DNA of 64,000 nucleotides from an archaeon (lineage in GTDB: Archaea; Thermoproteota; Nitrososphaeria; Nitrososphaerales; Gagatemarchaeaceae), in contig JAKASL010000001.1 in the NCBI GenBank assembly GCA_021819035.1, positions 930,001-994,000 of the forward strand. The letters run 5' to 3'. Of the stretch, positions 35,797-43,847 are shown in pieces. Made by a program: the position numbers and the translations under genes. The notes beneath the pieces are model-generated. The model did not search any database, was not told the DNA's origin, and was given only the letters and a program-made list of their open reading frames with translations. Numbering within the stretch: the stretch's first letter is position 1; the number at the start of each line of letters is the position of its first letter.

Positions 35797-36885
35797 CTAC
35801 TCTACCCTGTCGCCGGACTTGGCGTCGAAGATATTGAGCTTCCCTTCTCTGACCCTGATTCTCCCCTTCGTGCCCAGCCTCGGCGCGAAGCCTGGGGGCA
35901 TGACCACCTTGACCTGGTCCAACGACGCGCTCGCCTCCAGGGTGAGGAGCATGTGAGTCCCAGACGGCTCCTCGACGCGGACCTCGGCCGGGATGCCGTC
36001 CTGACCGCCGATCTCGAACTCCGCGTCCTCGGGCCTGAACCCCACTCTTATCTCATCGACGCCGCTTAGAGACGCCAACTTGGACGCCTCAGGCCTCCTC
36101 ACTGCCACGTCGACCCCGTCCTTGATTATTATCGTGTCGGGCTTCACGAATCTCGCGTTGAGCACGTTCATCGCGGGCGAACCGAGGAACTGGGCCACCA
36201 TCACGTTGGCGGGCTTGCCGTACGTCTCGTCGGGGGTGCCAATCTGCTGCAGACTCCCCTGATTCATGACCGCTATTCTGTCCGCAAGCGCCATGGCTTC
36301 CGCCTGGTCATGGGTGACGAATATCGTCGTTATCCCGAGCCCCTTCTGAAGGCTCTTGATCTCTGACCGGGTCTCGATCCTCAGCTTCGCGTCGAGATTG
36401 GAGAACGGCTCGTCCAGGAGGAAAAGTTTCGGGTCGCGGACGAGAGCTCTCCCAACCGCCACCCTCTGCTGTTCGCCGCCGCTCAGTTGCTTGGGCTTCC
36501 TGGGGAGGAGATGGGTGATGTGCAGCATCTCGGACACGTCCCGCAGCTTTCTTTCCACTTTGTCCTTGGGGACCTTGTGGATCCGGAGGGGGAACGTGAT
36601 GTTGTCTCTGACCGTCATGAACGGATAGAGCGCGTAGTTCTGGAATACCATGGCCACGTCCCTGTCCTGGGGCGACTTGTCGTTCACGACCTGGTCATCC
36701 ACCATGATCTTCCCCGAGTCCACCGTTTCAAGTCCGGCTATGCACCTGAGGGTTGTCGTCTTGCCGCACCCCGAGGGGCCCAGAAGGGTGACGAACTCTT
36801 TGTCGTTGACCGTGAGGTTCAGGTCGTTTACGACCTTGCTAGACCCAAAGCTCTTCGAAACATCTTCTAGGATGACCTTGACCAT
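35797..36885 (-). CDS. Sugar ABC transporter ATPase (MalK/UgpC type)
   Basis: It has 362 residues from ATG 36885. Walker A is GPSGCGKTT near 35, the Q-loop MVFQNYALYPFMTV near 78, the signature QLSGGEQQRVAVGRALV near 132, Walker B LFLLDEPFSNLDAKLR near 152 and the H-loop VTHDQ. Residues from about 235 form the regulatory OB/TOBE domain of MalK-type ATPases (VGFRPEDAEFE). It energises the permeases encoded on the other strand. A TATA-like CTTATAG lies about 29 bases before the start, so it is transcribed separately from them. Confidence 0.93.
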   Translation of the reverse strand: MVKVILEDVSKSFGSSKVVNDLNLTVNDKEFVTLLGPSGCGKTTTLRCIAGLETVDSGKIMVDDQVVNDKSPQDRDVAMVFQNYALYPFMTVRDNITFPLRIHKVPKDKVERKLRDVSEMLHITHLLPRKPKQLSGGEQQRVAVGRALVRDPKLFLLDEPFSNLDAKLRIETRSEIKSLQKGLGITTIFVTHDQAEAMALADRIAVMNQGSLQQIGTPDETYGKPANVMVAQFLGSPAMNVLNARFVKPDTIIIKDGVDVAVRRPEASKLASLSGVDEIRVGFRPEDAEFEIGGQDGIPAEVRVEEPSGTHMLLTLEASASLDQVKVVMPPGFAPRLGTKGRIRVREGKLNIFDAKSGDRVE

Positions 36886-36994
36886 GTGTAGGAATGGTCG
36901 GGCCATGCCAAAAACTATAAGGATTTTCTCACTGACCACGGCCGAGGGGCCATACTGGTTGCCGGGCCGCGGTCCTTTGGACGCCGTCGGGCGC

Positions 36995-37801
36995 CTACGT
37001 GAATGTCACGCTTATATCCGATGGGTGGAGGAAGACATAGAGGCTCGCGTTCCCATCCTGGATCACAGCATACGAGATCAACTTGTAGCTGCCGGGAGGG
37101 ACCGCATAACTCGTCCCGTTCGATGGGTACACGGTCCCGTTCCACCCGAGTGTGGCCCTCCAGACCTCGCCAGGCTGGAGCTGGACATACTGCGGACCGT
37201 TGGGGGTGCTGAAGTCGATGTGCGACCTGAAAGCCACCACCTGCTTCCCGGCCGAGTTGTTGAAGACCATGCTGAACTGGCCGCCGAAGAAATACGAGGG
37301 CGTAGTAAGCGAGTATGAGTTGTCTGTAAGCACATATTGTGCAGTGAAGTTCTGGCCCAACGACACGGTCGTCGCGCCGTAGTCCACCGCGAGCGTGAAT
37401 CCCTGTTCAGAATCCTGCGCCGTATGGACCACCGGGACCGACGACGCGATGGAAAAGACCGAACCGATCAGCATGCCCACCAGTACGGCGGAGGCCGCGA
37501 CCGACCTGGAGGGCAGGTGCCTATCTCTAAGCTTCCTCGGCCAAGAAGCTACACCGAGCAACGCCACCAACACGATTGAGAGATAACCCAACGAGACAGG
37601 CCCCAGCGATACCCCGTATGGAGAAGGACCAAGGGAGGCTACCAACGAGATGGGGCTCGGAAGCCTGCTATGCGCGAGTACCGCGAGATAGACCAAAAGG
37701 GATACGACGTAAGCCAGAAGCAAGAAGAACGCCACGCCGCTGGATGTGATCCTGACCTGCGACCCGCTTTTCATCCGGCGCCTCATGGCGGAACGGTACA
37801 T
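36995..37801 (-). CDS. Multi-pass membrane protein of unknown function
   Basis: It has about 268 residues. Three hydrophobic segments (VAFFLLLAYVVSLLVYLAVL, VSLGYLSIVLVALLGVASW and SVAASAVLVGMLIGSVFSIA) are followed by an exported beta-rich domain of about 140 residues with VDYGATTVSLGQNFTAQYVL and LQPGEVWRATLGWNGTVY. The domain looks like a small beta sandwich, perhaps ligand-binding. ATG 37801 is chosen because a GTTTACA element sits about 30 bases upstream; a start at 37786 is also possible. I recognise no family, and its relation to the sugar transporter is unknown. Confidence 0.6.
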   Translation of the reverse strand: MYRSAMRRRMKSGSQVRITSSGVAFFLLLAYVVSLLVYLAVLAHSRLPSPISLVASLGPSPYGVSLGPVSLGYLSIVLVALLGVASWPRKLRDRHLPSRSVAASAVLVGMLIGSVFSIASSVPVVHTAQDSEQGFTLAVDYGATTVSLGQNFTAQYVLTDNSYSLTTPSYFFGGQFSMVFNNSAGKQVVAFRSHIDFSTPNGPQYVQLQPGEVWRATLGWNGTVYPSNGTSYAVPPGSYKLISYAVIQDGNASLYVFLHPSDISVTFT

Positions 37802-37970
37802 GCGTCCCTTCGAAGACTTTCGGACGCCTTGTAAACGTTTTCCGGGGCAAGCGGGTATGAAAACCTGAGCAGCGGCGCCGTCTCGCGTTGCCCTCACGCC
37901 TCTTGGCAGCCCTCGACCGGTCCGCTATCCTCCCGCCGAAAGAGCCGCGGTTGACACATCCGCGGTCCTC

Positions 37971-39452
37971 GTGCCCATGACAAGCCAGAAATACGCTCGT
38001 CCCGCCGATGGCTGCATGAGGTCCTACCAGGAGCTCGCCGACAGATGGGTCAGGGGGAGCGGAGGCTCCCTGAACGACGTGGACCCTGCCGACCCGGACC
38101 ACGTGATGGCCAGGGTCCGCCTCTCCACCAAGGAGGACGCCAGGGCTGCGGTGGAGGCCGCGCGCTCGAAGTCTGCCGGGTGGGGAGGCATCCCTCCCCC
38201 GAGGAGGGGAGGCATCCTGATGAAGGCTGGCGAGCTGATGGAGTCTGCCGCCGAAGAGCTCTCCGAGCTACTGACCTACGAGGAGGGGAAGACCCTCCCG
38301 GAGAGCAGGGCCGAGGTCGCCAGGACCTGCGCTCTCTTCAAGTTCTACGGGGCGATTGCCTACAAGTTCGGAGGGGTCGCCCTCCCCTCGTCGGACCCAA
38401 ACACCAGGATATTCACAGCCAAGGTCCCGCTGGGGGTCGTCGCCGTAATCACCCCCTGGAACTTTCCCGCTTCTATCCCGGCCTGGAAGCTGGCCCCGGC
38501 CCTTGCGGCAGGAAACGCCGTTGTCTTCAAGCCGGCCACCAAGACCCCCCTCACCGGCGCGAAGATGCTGGAGGCCCTCGAGAAGGCAGGGCTCCCGCCA
38601 GGGGTCCTGAACATGGTCGTCGGGCGCGGAGGGGAGGTGGGGGACACCATAGTCGCCCACGAGGCCGTCAGGGCCGTGTCCCTCACAGGTTCCACGGCGG
38701 TGGGGGCGCACGTGGGGAAGGTGCTCGCTTCCAAGGACGAAATGACCCGGATGCAGCTCGAGCTGGGGGGGAAGAACGCCCTGGTCGTCGACTCGGACGC
38801 TGACCTGGCGCTGGCTGCGGACCTGGCTGTCAGGGGGGCGTTCGGGCTCACAGGGCAGTCGTGCACCGCCACGAGCAGACTGATAGTCCTCGAGAAGGCG
38901 GCCGGGGGGCTGAAGGAGAGGCTCCTCGAGAGGCTGAAGGCCTGGAAGGCAGGGCCAGGAACCCAGCCCGGGGTCAACATGGGCCCGGTGGTCGACCCTG
39001 ACCAGTACCGGAAGGACCTCGACTACATCGAGTCAGGGAAGAGCGAGGGAGGCAAGCTCATCCACGGCGGCGGGGCGACCCCTCCGGGCCTGCTCATCGA
39101 GCCGACGGTGTTCGACGCCATCTCCCCCGGGATGCGGATATTCGACGAGGAGGTCTTCGGGCCGGTCCTTTCCCTCACCGAGGCGGCGACCTTCGACGAG
39201 GCGCTCGAGCTCGTGAACTCCGTGGGATACGGCCATACGGCCGGGATCGTCTCGAACGACAATCGCAGGATCAACCAGTTCATCGACGGGGCCCAGGCAG
39301 GGGTGGTCAAAGTGAACAAGCCCACGGTGGGGCTCGAACTCCAGGCGCCCTTCGGCGGCCTCAAGAAGTCGGGGGCAGGGACGTGGAAGGAGATGGGTGA
39401 GGGGGCGCTGGAGTTTTACTCCACCGAGAAGACTGTCTACCTCGGGTACTGA
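37971..39452 (+). CDS. Aldehyde dehydrogenase (2,5-dioxovalerate/alpha-ketoglutarate semialdehyde type)
   Basis: It has 493 residues. Motifs are VVAVITPWNFPASIPAWKLA, NAVVFKPATKTPL, SLTGSTAVG, the catalytic Glu in LELGGKNALVV and the catalytic Cys in LTGQSCTATSR, then EEVFGPVLSL. The sequence resembles semialdehyde dehydrogenases that end oxidative pentose pathways by making 2-oxoglutarate. It lies convergent to the FAH-family gene, a common partner of this enzyme. It may start at GTG 37971 or ATG 37977. Its high GC contrasts with the preceding catabolic stretch. Confidence 0.88.
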   Translation: MPMTSQKYARPADGCMRSYQELADRWVRGSGGSLNDVDPADPDHVMARVRLSTKEDARAAVEAARSKSAGWGGIPPPRRGGILMKAGELMESAAEELSELLTYEEGKTLPESRAEVARTCALFKFYGAIAYKFGGVALPSSDPNTRIFTAKVPLGVVAVITPWNFPASIPAWKLAPALAAGNAVVFKPATKTPLTGAKMLEALEKAGLPPGVLNMVVGRGGEVGDTIVAHEAVRAVSLTGSTAVGAHVGKVLASKDEMTRMQLELGGKNALVVDSDADLALAADLAVRGAFGLTGQSCTATSRLIVLEKAAGGLKERLLERLKAWKAGPGTQPGVNMGPVVDPDQYRKDLDYIESGKSEGGKLIHGGGATPPGLLIEPTVFDAISPGMRIFDEEVFGPVLSLTEAATFDEALELVNSVGYGHTAGIVSNDNRRINQFIDGAQAGVVKVNKPTVGLELQAPFGGLKKSGAGTWKEMGEGALEFYSTEKTVYLGY

Positions 39453-39476
39453 GACCCCCAGCCCCGTGCCTGGCCC

Positions 39477-40346
39477 CTAGGTGCGCAGCTGCTCCACAGG
39501 GTTCCTCAGTGTCCCTATCTTCTCTATCTCGATCTCCACCACGTCCCCTCCCTTGAGGGTGAAGTCGTCTGGGGGGACGAGGGAGGTCCCGGTCATGAGC
39601 ACGGTGAACGTCCTGATGACGTTGCTCCTCCTGAGGTATCCGACGAGTTCGTCGACCTCGCGCTTCAGCTGCGACGTGTTGACGCGCCCTTCGAACACAG
39701 GCTCCGGCCCCCTCAAGATGCGCATGCTTATCTCGAGCGAACGCGGCTGTAGGACTTCATCGGCCGTGGTGACTACGGGCCCGATGGCGGAGGACCCCCG
39801 GTAGACCTTGGCCTGGGGGAGGTAGAGCGGGTTCTCCCCCTCTATGTCCCTGGAGGAGACGTCGTTTCCGACGGTGTAACCGACGACCCTGAAGGCGCTG
39901 TCGAGGACCACCGAGAGCTCCGGCTCCGGGACGGACCACCTGCTGTCCGCCCTCACGCAGACGGGGTCCCCGGGACCGACGCACCTCAGCCCGCTGTCCT
40001 TGAGGAACAGCTCCGGCCTCACTGCCGAATAGACGTAGTCATAGAGGCCCTTCAGCTTGGTCTCGGTCTCCCTCGCCTCCCTGCTCCGGAGATACGTCAC
40101 CCCGGCGGCCCAGATCTCGGAGGGGACGAAGGGGGCTCGCAAGGCCCGGTATTCGTAGGGACGCTTTTTCGAAGCGCCCTTCGCCCGCTCGACCGAGGCG
40201 ACCAGTCCATCCAAAGAGCCAGCATCCTCGTAGGCGCGGGCCCAGTCCGAGAAACTTGGGCTCACGGCGGTCAGGTCGTAGATCGTTTCTCCTTCCAAGA
40301 TGCCGGTCCGCGTGCCGTCCCCTGACTCGAACCTGAGTAATTTCAA
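39477..40346 (-). CDS. FAH-family 2-keto-3-deoxypentonate dehydratase-like enzyme
   Basis: It has 289 residues from TTG 40346. The fumarylacetoacetate-hydrolase fold is shown by VPEPELSVVLDSAFRVVGYTVG (metal Glu pair near 142), NDVSSRDIEGENPLYLPQAK near 160 and SSAIGPVVTT near 185, then MTGTSLVPP near 255. Archaeal members of this size include 2-keto-3-deoxy-D-arabinonate dehydratase of Sulfolobus. Its neighbour, a dioxovalerate-type aldehyde dehydrogenase, would use its product. Other FAH-family hydrolases and decarboxylases cannot be excluded. Confidence 0.82.
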   Translation of the reverse strand: MKLLRFESGDGTRTGILEGETIYDLTAVSPSFSDWARAYEDAGSLDGLVASVERAKGASKKRPYEYRALRAPFVPSEIWAAGVTYLRSREARETETKLKGLYDYVYSAVRPELFLKDSGLRCVGPGDPVCVRADSRWSVPEPELSVVLDSAFRVVGYTVGNDVSSRDIEGENPLYLPQAKVYRGSSAIGPVVTTADEVLQPRSLEISMRILRGPEPVFEGRVNTSQLKREVDELVGYLRRSNVIRTFTVLMTGTSLVPPDDFTLKGGDVVEIEIEKIGTLRNPVEQLRT

Positions 40347-40435
40347 AGAATCCCCGGCCTGCTTCTCCCTCTTGGAGAATTTAGAGGCTCCGGCAGGGCC
40401 CCCGAGGGGGCGGGTCGAAACGGGTTCAGCAGCCT

Positions 40436-40486
40436 GTTAAGATAAATCGAGTCTCGCCCCTAAGCGCCGGCAGGCCGCATCTTAAC
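40436..40486. repeat. Inverted repeat GTTAAGAT-N35-ATCTTAAC, copy 1
   Basis: GTTAAGAT at 40436-40443 and its exact reverse complement ATCTTAAC at 40479-40486 are separated by 35 GC-rich bases. The right arm ends 9 bases before the ATG of the DDE-like gene. The same arms with the same spacer length occur at 48875-48925. It may be a protein-binding element, an RNA hairpin or a small mobile-element scar. Confidence 0.5.
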
Positions 40487-40495
40487 GCCCATAGC

Positions 40496-41068
40496 ATGTC
40501 TTCTATCAAGCTGGACGCCGGCTCCGCGGCCCTGGGGCCGCTGTCGCTGCTCAGCGGCTGGGCAGTCTCGGTCCGGGCCTTTCGGAGGAACAAGGTCTCC
40601 GTGGAGAAGAAGGTGCTGGCGGCCGCCCTCTGCAACTCGGGGTACTCCTACCGCGAGGTGGCCAAGATGATAGGCGGGATCTCCTACATCGCAGCCAGGG
40701 ACGCCTATGTGTCGCTGGTAACTAGCCTACCGAAGGAGGAGCGGAGGTACAGGCGCTCGGTCGCCATAGACGGCGCCGACGTGACCGACGGCTCCAGGGA
40801 ATATCACATGTGGCTCGCCAGGGACTACGATACGGGGGAGATCATGTCGTTCCAGGCGACCCCAGACGCCTCCGCCGAGGACGGCGCGAGGTTCCTCGCC
40901 GGGGTCGCCGCCCAGTGCGCCAACAGGCCATTGCTGAGGCTCGGGACAGGGGCTAACAGCCCCCGGGGGCTCCTCAACCTCGACCTCTACTTCCAGACCA
41001 TGCCGAGCCAGTCCATCATAGTCAAGCTCGGCAGGCTCCTCCTAGGCGCCCCCGGTACAAGGCTTTAA
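40496..41068 (+). CDS. Degenerate IS6-like DDE transposase-derived protein
   Basis: It has 190 residues. The N-terminal part looks like a helix-turn-helix (LCNSGYSYREVAKMIG). A DDE-type core then begins with RRSVAIDGADVTDGSREYHMWLA, where the first catalytic Asp is in AIDG, followed by a strand and helix, DTGEIMSFQATPD. At the expected second Asp the sequence reads LRLGTGANSPRGLL, so the Asp is missing, and the final Glu region is absent because the gene ends early. It is therefore catalytically dead, perhaps domesticated as a DNA-binding protein, or simply decaying. The inverted repeat described above lies immediately upstream. Confidence 0.6.
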   Translation: MSSIKLDAGSAALGPLSLLSGWAVSVRAFRRNKVSVEKKVLAAALCNSGYSYREVAKMIGGISYIAARDAYVSLVTSLPKEERRYRRSVAIDGADVTDGSREYHMWLARDYDTGEIMSFQATPDASAEDGARFLAGVAAQCANRPLLRLGTGANSPRGLLNLDLYFQTMPSQSIIVKLGRLLLGAPGTRL

Positions 41069-41093
41069 TCAGGGACCGGCGTCGAAAGCCATC

Positions 41094-41450
41094 ATGCCCT
41101 ACACCCTCGCCTACGACTCGGACTGCGGCCCCTGCGCGGCCTTCAGGCGGGCCGTCGGCTTCCTTGACCCCGGGCACAGGATGCGCTTCGTCAGCCTGAC
41201 GGACGCGGAGAGGTCAGGCCTCCTCGACGGCATCCCCCCGGCTCGTAGGCATGCCTCGTTCCACATGGTCTCTGACCGCGGCGCCTGCGCGAGCGGCGCC
41301 GACGCCCTCCCCGTGCTTGCCTCGCAGCTCCCAGGCGGTCCCCTTGCCTCCAGGGCCATGGCGTCGAGCAGTGCGGTCTTCGGGGCCGCGGCCTTCGCCT
41401 ACGGGGCCCTCTCCCGCCTCCACGGCGCCGGGAGCTGCGCCCGCGGCTGA
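41094..41450 (+). CDS. DCC-family (DUF393) thiol-disulfide oxidoreductase-like protein
   Basis: It has 118 residues. YDSDCGPCAAFRRAVGFLDP carries the DxxCxxC motif that names the DCC family, followed by MRFVSLTDAERSG and FHMVSDRG, and a helical end. Members are thought to have a thioredoxin-like fold, with unknown partners. A GCTTTAATC box lies about 27 bases before ATG 41094, so the transcript is probably leaderless. The C-terminus is Ala/Ser/Gly-rich and less typical. Confidence 0.75.
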   Translation: MPYTLAYDSDCGPCAAFRRAVGFLDPGHRMRFVSLTDAERSGLLDGIPPARRHASFHMVSDRGACASGADALPVLASQLPGGPLASRAMASSSAVFGAAAFAYGALSRLHGAGSCARG

Positions 41451-41534
41451 AGGGGCGCCCTGTTTCGGAGCCCTGCCCTGGCCGACGCGCTGCGGACACC
41501 TGCCCGTTATATGCTCGGCGAGGCCTAGCCGTCC

Positions 41535-41834
41535 GTGCAGGACGGAGAGTCTGCGGCCGCGCCAGACGACGCCCGCCTCCTCGACCTGGAGCTCGACGCC
41601 ATCTTCGGCAAGGGGTTCTCCAGGGTGGTCGAGCATCACTTCAGGGACATCGCCGGGGAAGGGCTCTGGCGGGCCCTCGTCGCCGACCCCGAAGGAGCGA
41701 GGGAGACGATGGGGACGATCCTGGGGAGCGGCCGCGCCGCCGACCTCGTGTTCCGCGCCCTGAAGGACAGGCTCATGGCCGTAGAAGGCATGGGGCGGCC
41801 CGAGAGGCAGATATCGACATCGATATCAAGGTAG
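41535..41834 (+). CDS. Small helical hypothetical protein
   Basis: It has 99 residues from GTG 41535, with a TATATGC element about 27 bases upstream. It appears all-helical: LLDLELDAIFGKGFSRVVEHH, LWRALVADPEGARETMGTIL and LVFRALKDRLMAV. I recognise no family and see no signal or membrane segment. Its last codons overlap one copy of the dispersed GATATCGA motif, which supplies the C-terminal QISTSIS. It lies upstream of the hairpin and CdvA-like gene, and may be unrelated to them. Confidence 0.5.
   Translation: MQDGESAAAPDDARLLDLELDAIFGKGFSRVVEHHFRDIAGEGLWRALVADPEGARETMGTILGSGRAADLVFRALKDRLMAVEGMGRPERQISTSISR
41813..41829 (-). repeat. Dispersed motif TTGATATCGAYRTCGAT, copy 1
   Basis: On the minus strand the sequence is TTGATATCGATGTCGAT. 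On the plus strand the surrounding GATATCGA-CA-TCGATATC (41810-41827) is a near-perfect palindrome. It covers the last codons of the gene ending at 41834. Close copies occur at 44428 and 47051, both outside recognised genes. Confidence 0.5.
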
Positions 41835-41853
41835 ATACGCACCGACGCCAGCC

Positions 41854-41878
41854 AAGAGGTCAAACGAATTGACCTCTT
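41854..41878. repeat. Perfect 10-bp inverted repeat before the CdvA-like gene
   Basis: AAGAGGTCAA (41854-41863) and TTGACCTCTT (41869-41878) are exact reverse complements around a 5-base loop. The element lies between a gene end (41834) and the next promoter (CACTATAAC near 41899-41907). It could be a transcript-ending hairpin for the upstream gene or an operator for the CdvA-like gene. Only short T runs follow, so a classical terminator is not obvious. Confidence 0.45.
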
Positions 41879-41933
41879 TGCCCGCCTAAATTCACACTTT
41901 CCACTATAACACACCTGCGGCCGAATCACCCGC

Positions 41934-42614
41934 ATGCGTGCAGAAGCACTGGGGAAGCTTGTGGACAAGCCCGTGAAGGACACCTACGGAAGGTACGTCG
42001 GATTCGTCGTCGGGTTCTCCGTCGACACATCCGGGGAGCTGAAGTCGGTCGGGGTCGACCAGGGGAACGGCGACTTCACCGAGTATCCTAGCCAGCGGAT
42101 AGTTTCGACCTCGGAAGGGTTCGTGCTGATCCCTGCCTGGAGGGTGGAGAGCGACTCCCTGGGGAAGGAGATCGAAGGGGTGAGGAGGAGGGCGAAGGCG
42201 CTCCAGGACCTGGCCCGCGAGGGCGAGGTCCCGCGGCCGCTCTTCGAGGAGAGCATGACGAAGTACTCCGACGAGGCAGCCAAGATCCAGGACTCCTACA
42301 AGTCCCTGGCTGAGTCGATGGCCGTCAGGATCGGCGAGCTGGAGGGACAGAGGGAGGCGCTCGACAGGTTCCTGGTGGACATCAAGGTGCAGTTCAGGGC
42401 AGGGGAGATAGACGAGGCCGCGTTCAAGGTCGCCGCCGAGTCGTGTCAGGCGATGCAGCGGAGGAACTCCCAGGAGATGGAAGACCTCTCGAGGATGCTG
42501 AAGACAGCCACCGAGCCGCTTTCGCAGCAGCAGGAGAGGAAGGAAGAGAAGCAGCAGCAGAAGCAGGTGGCTCAGCCGCCGGTGCAGAAGGCGGTACAGG
42601 CCACCGCCGAGTAG
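41934..42614 (+). CDS. CdvA-like PRC-barrel coiled-coil protein
   Basis: It has 226 residues. Residues 1-75 form a PRC barrel (KPVKDTYGRYVGFVVGFSVD, SVGVDQGNGDFTEYPSQRIV, FVLIPAWRVES). A long coiled coil follows (about 80-190, ALQDLAREGE and KIQDSYKSLAESMAVRIGELE) and the tail is Gln/Lys/Pro-rich. This domain order is that of CdvA, which recruits ESCRT-III-like CdvB in archaeal cell division and is found in Thaumarchaeota and Crenarchaeota. No cdvB or cdvC is adjacent. ATG 41934 lies about 30 bases after a CACTATAAC box. Confidence 0.72.
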   Translation: MRAEALGKLVDKPVKDTYGRYVGFVVGFSVDTSGELKSVGVDQGNGDFTEYPSQRIVSTSEGFVLIPAWRVESDSLGKEIEGVRRRAKALQDLAREGEVPRPLFEESMTKYSDEAAKIQDSYKSLAESMAVRIGELEGQREALDRFLVDIKVQFRAGEIDEAAFKVAAESCQAMQRRNSQEMEDLSRMLKTATEPLSQQQERKEEKQQQKQVAQPPVQKAVQATAE

Positions 42615-42672
42615 GCGGCCCCGCTCGCCTGTTGGGAGGACACTTGCATAAAGTGGCGGAGGGGCCGGACGG

Positions 42673-43158
42673 TTGAGGGCAGGGACCCTGACGCAGAGGG
42701 GGGGCCCCGTGGCCCGTAGCCTCAGGATAACCGGCTCCACCCACCTGATGGTCGCCATGCTCTCGGCCGCGGTGGCGCTCAACGGGGCGGCTGCCGCCCA
42801 GGCGCTGGGCTTCACAGGGTTCGTGGTCGCCACGGCGGTGGTCTTCGCATCACTCGCGGCGTGCTCGGCCGCGATATCAGTCGACATACTCAGGAGGTCC
42901 GGGAAGACGGTGTCGGACTTGCGCTCCATAGGCGCGACAAGCTCGAGCATCTCCTCTGCGATCTTCGGTTCGGTGCTCGCCTACGGCGCCCTCGGCTCAG
43001 CAGTTGGGGGGGTCGCCGGGGGAGCGCTCGGCTCTGCCCTCGCGGGCCCGGGGCTAGCCATGTCAGCCGTGTACGGCGTAGTGACGGTGGTCCTGGCGTC
43101 GTCGGCGGCGCTGGCCGTGGGGACCTACGCCGGGGGAAGGGCGACTTGGCGCAGCTAG
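42673..43158 (+). CDS. FtsX-like half permease
   Basis: It has 161 residues from TTG 42673 (CATAAAG box about 27 bases upstream; GTG 42709 is an alternative). Hydrophobic stretches lie near 27-68 and 85-155, rich in Ala/Gly. Between them, SVDILRRSGKTVSDLRSIGATSSSI resembles the cytoplasmic 'R-x-x-E-I-x-x-L-R-x-x-G-A-t' segment of FtsX/MacB-type permeases before their second helix. The extracellular domain and one half of the usual four-helix core are missing. The ATPase start overlaps or follows directly, supporting a transporter role with an unknown cargo. Confidence 0.6.
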   Translation: MRAGTLTQRGGPVARSLRITGSTHLMVAMLSAAVALNGAAAAQALGFTGFVVATAVVFASLAACSAAISVDILRRSGKTVSDLRSIGATSSSISSAIFGSVLAYGALGSAVGGVAGGALGSALAGPGLAMSAVYGVVTVVLASSAALAVGTYAGGRATWRS

Positions 43159-43202
43159 CGGAGCAGAGGCCTGTGCCCCCCGCGGGGGACGGGAGGTTCT
43201 CT

Positions 43203-43847
43203 GTGGAGGTCAAGCACGTCAGCAAGTCCTACGGCGAGAAAGAGGTCTACGCCGACCTGCACTTCCAGCTGCTCCGGGGGACGTTCGTGGCCTTGGCCGG
43301 GCCTATAGGGAGCGGGAAGACGACGCTGATCAACATGTTCGCGGGGATCGAGAGGCCCACCTCCGGGTCTGTCACCGTCATGGGGAGGGACCTGTCCACG
43401 ATGAGCGACGACCAGCTGGCGTCCTTCAGGGCCCGGACCATCGGGCTGGTCCCCCAGTCGCAGACCCTCATCCCAGAGCTAACCACCTACGAGAACGTGG
43501 AGCTCCCCCTCCGCTTCCTCAAGGTCGACAGGGACACGAGGAGGAAGAAGACCGAGGCGGCCATGGAGAAGATAGGGATAAGGGAGGACGCCAACAAGAC
43601 CGTCGGGACAATGAGCGTGGGGGAGAAGCAGATGGTGTCGTTCGCCAGGGCGCTGGTCAACGACCCCCCGATACTCCTGCTTGACGAGCCCACGGAGGCG
43701 CTCGACCCCCTGATGGCCGAAGTGGTCCTGGGGATACTCAGGGGGGACAACATGACAGACGGGAGGACCATCTTCGTGACCACCCACGACAAGAGGATAA
43801 CGGACCTCGCGCGCAGGACTTTGAGGGTCGGGAAGAAGATACCCTAG
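43203..43847 (+). CDS. ABC transporter ATPase (LolD/MacB-like)
   Basis: It has 214 residues from GTG 43203, with GGGAGG about 10 bases upstream; a TTG at 43146 would overlap the permease end. Walker A is GPIGSGKTT near 35, the Q-loop VPQSQTLIPELTTYENVELPL near 83, the signature MSVGEKQMVSFARAL near 133 (SVGEK instead of LSGGQ), Walker B ILLLDEPTEALDP near 155 and the H-loop VTTHDK near 190. This is the MacB/LolD/FtsE type that pairs with FtsX-like permeases, here encoded directly upstream. Confidence 0.88.
   Translation: MEVKHVSKSYGEKEVYADLHFQLLRGTFVALAGPIGSGKTTLINMFAGIERPTSGSVTVMGRDLSTMSDDQLASFRARTIGLVPQSQTLIPELTTYENVELPLRFLKVDRDTRRKKTEAAMEKIGIREDANKTVGTMSVGEKQMVSFARALVNDPPILLLDEPTEALDPLMAEVVLGILRGDNMTDGRTIFVTTHDKRITDLARRTLRVGKKIP

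Noticed and set aside
41869-41880. TTGACCTCTT element taken as a bacterial -35 promoter
   Set aside because: The organism is archaeal, and the half-site is part of a perfect inverted repeat with a separate TATA box downstream.
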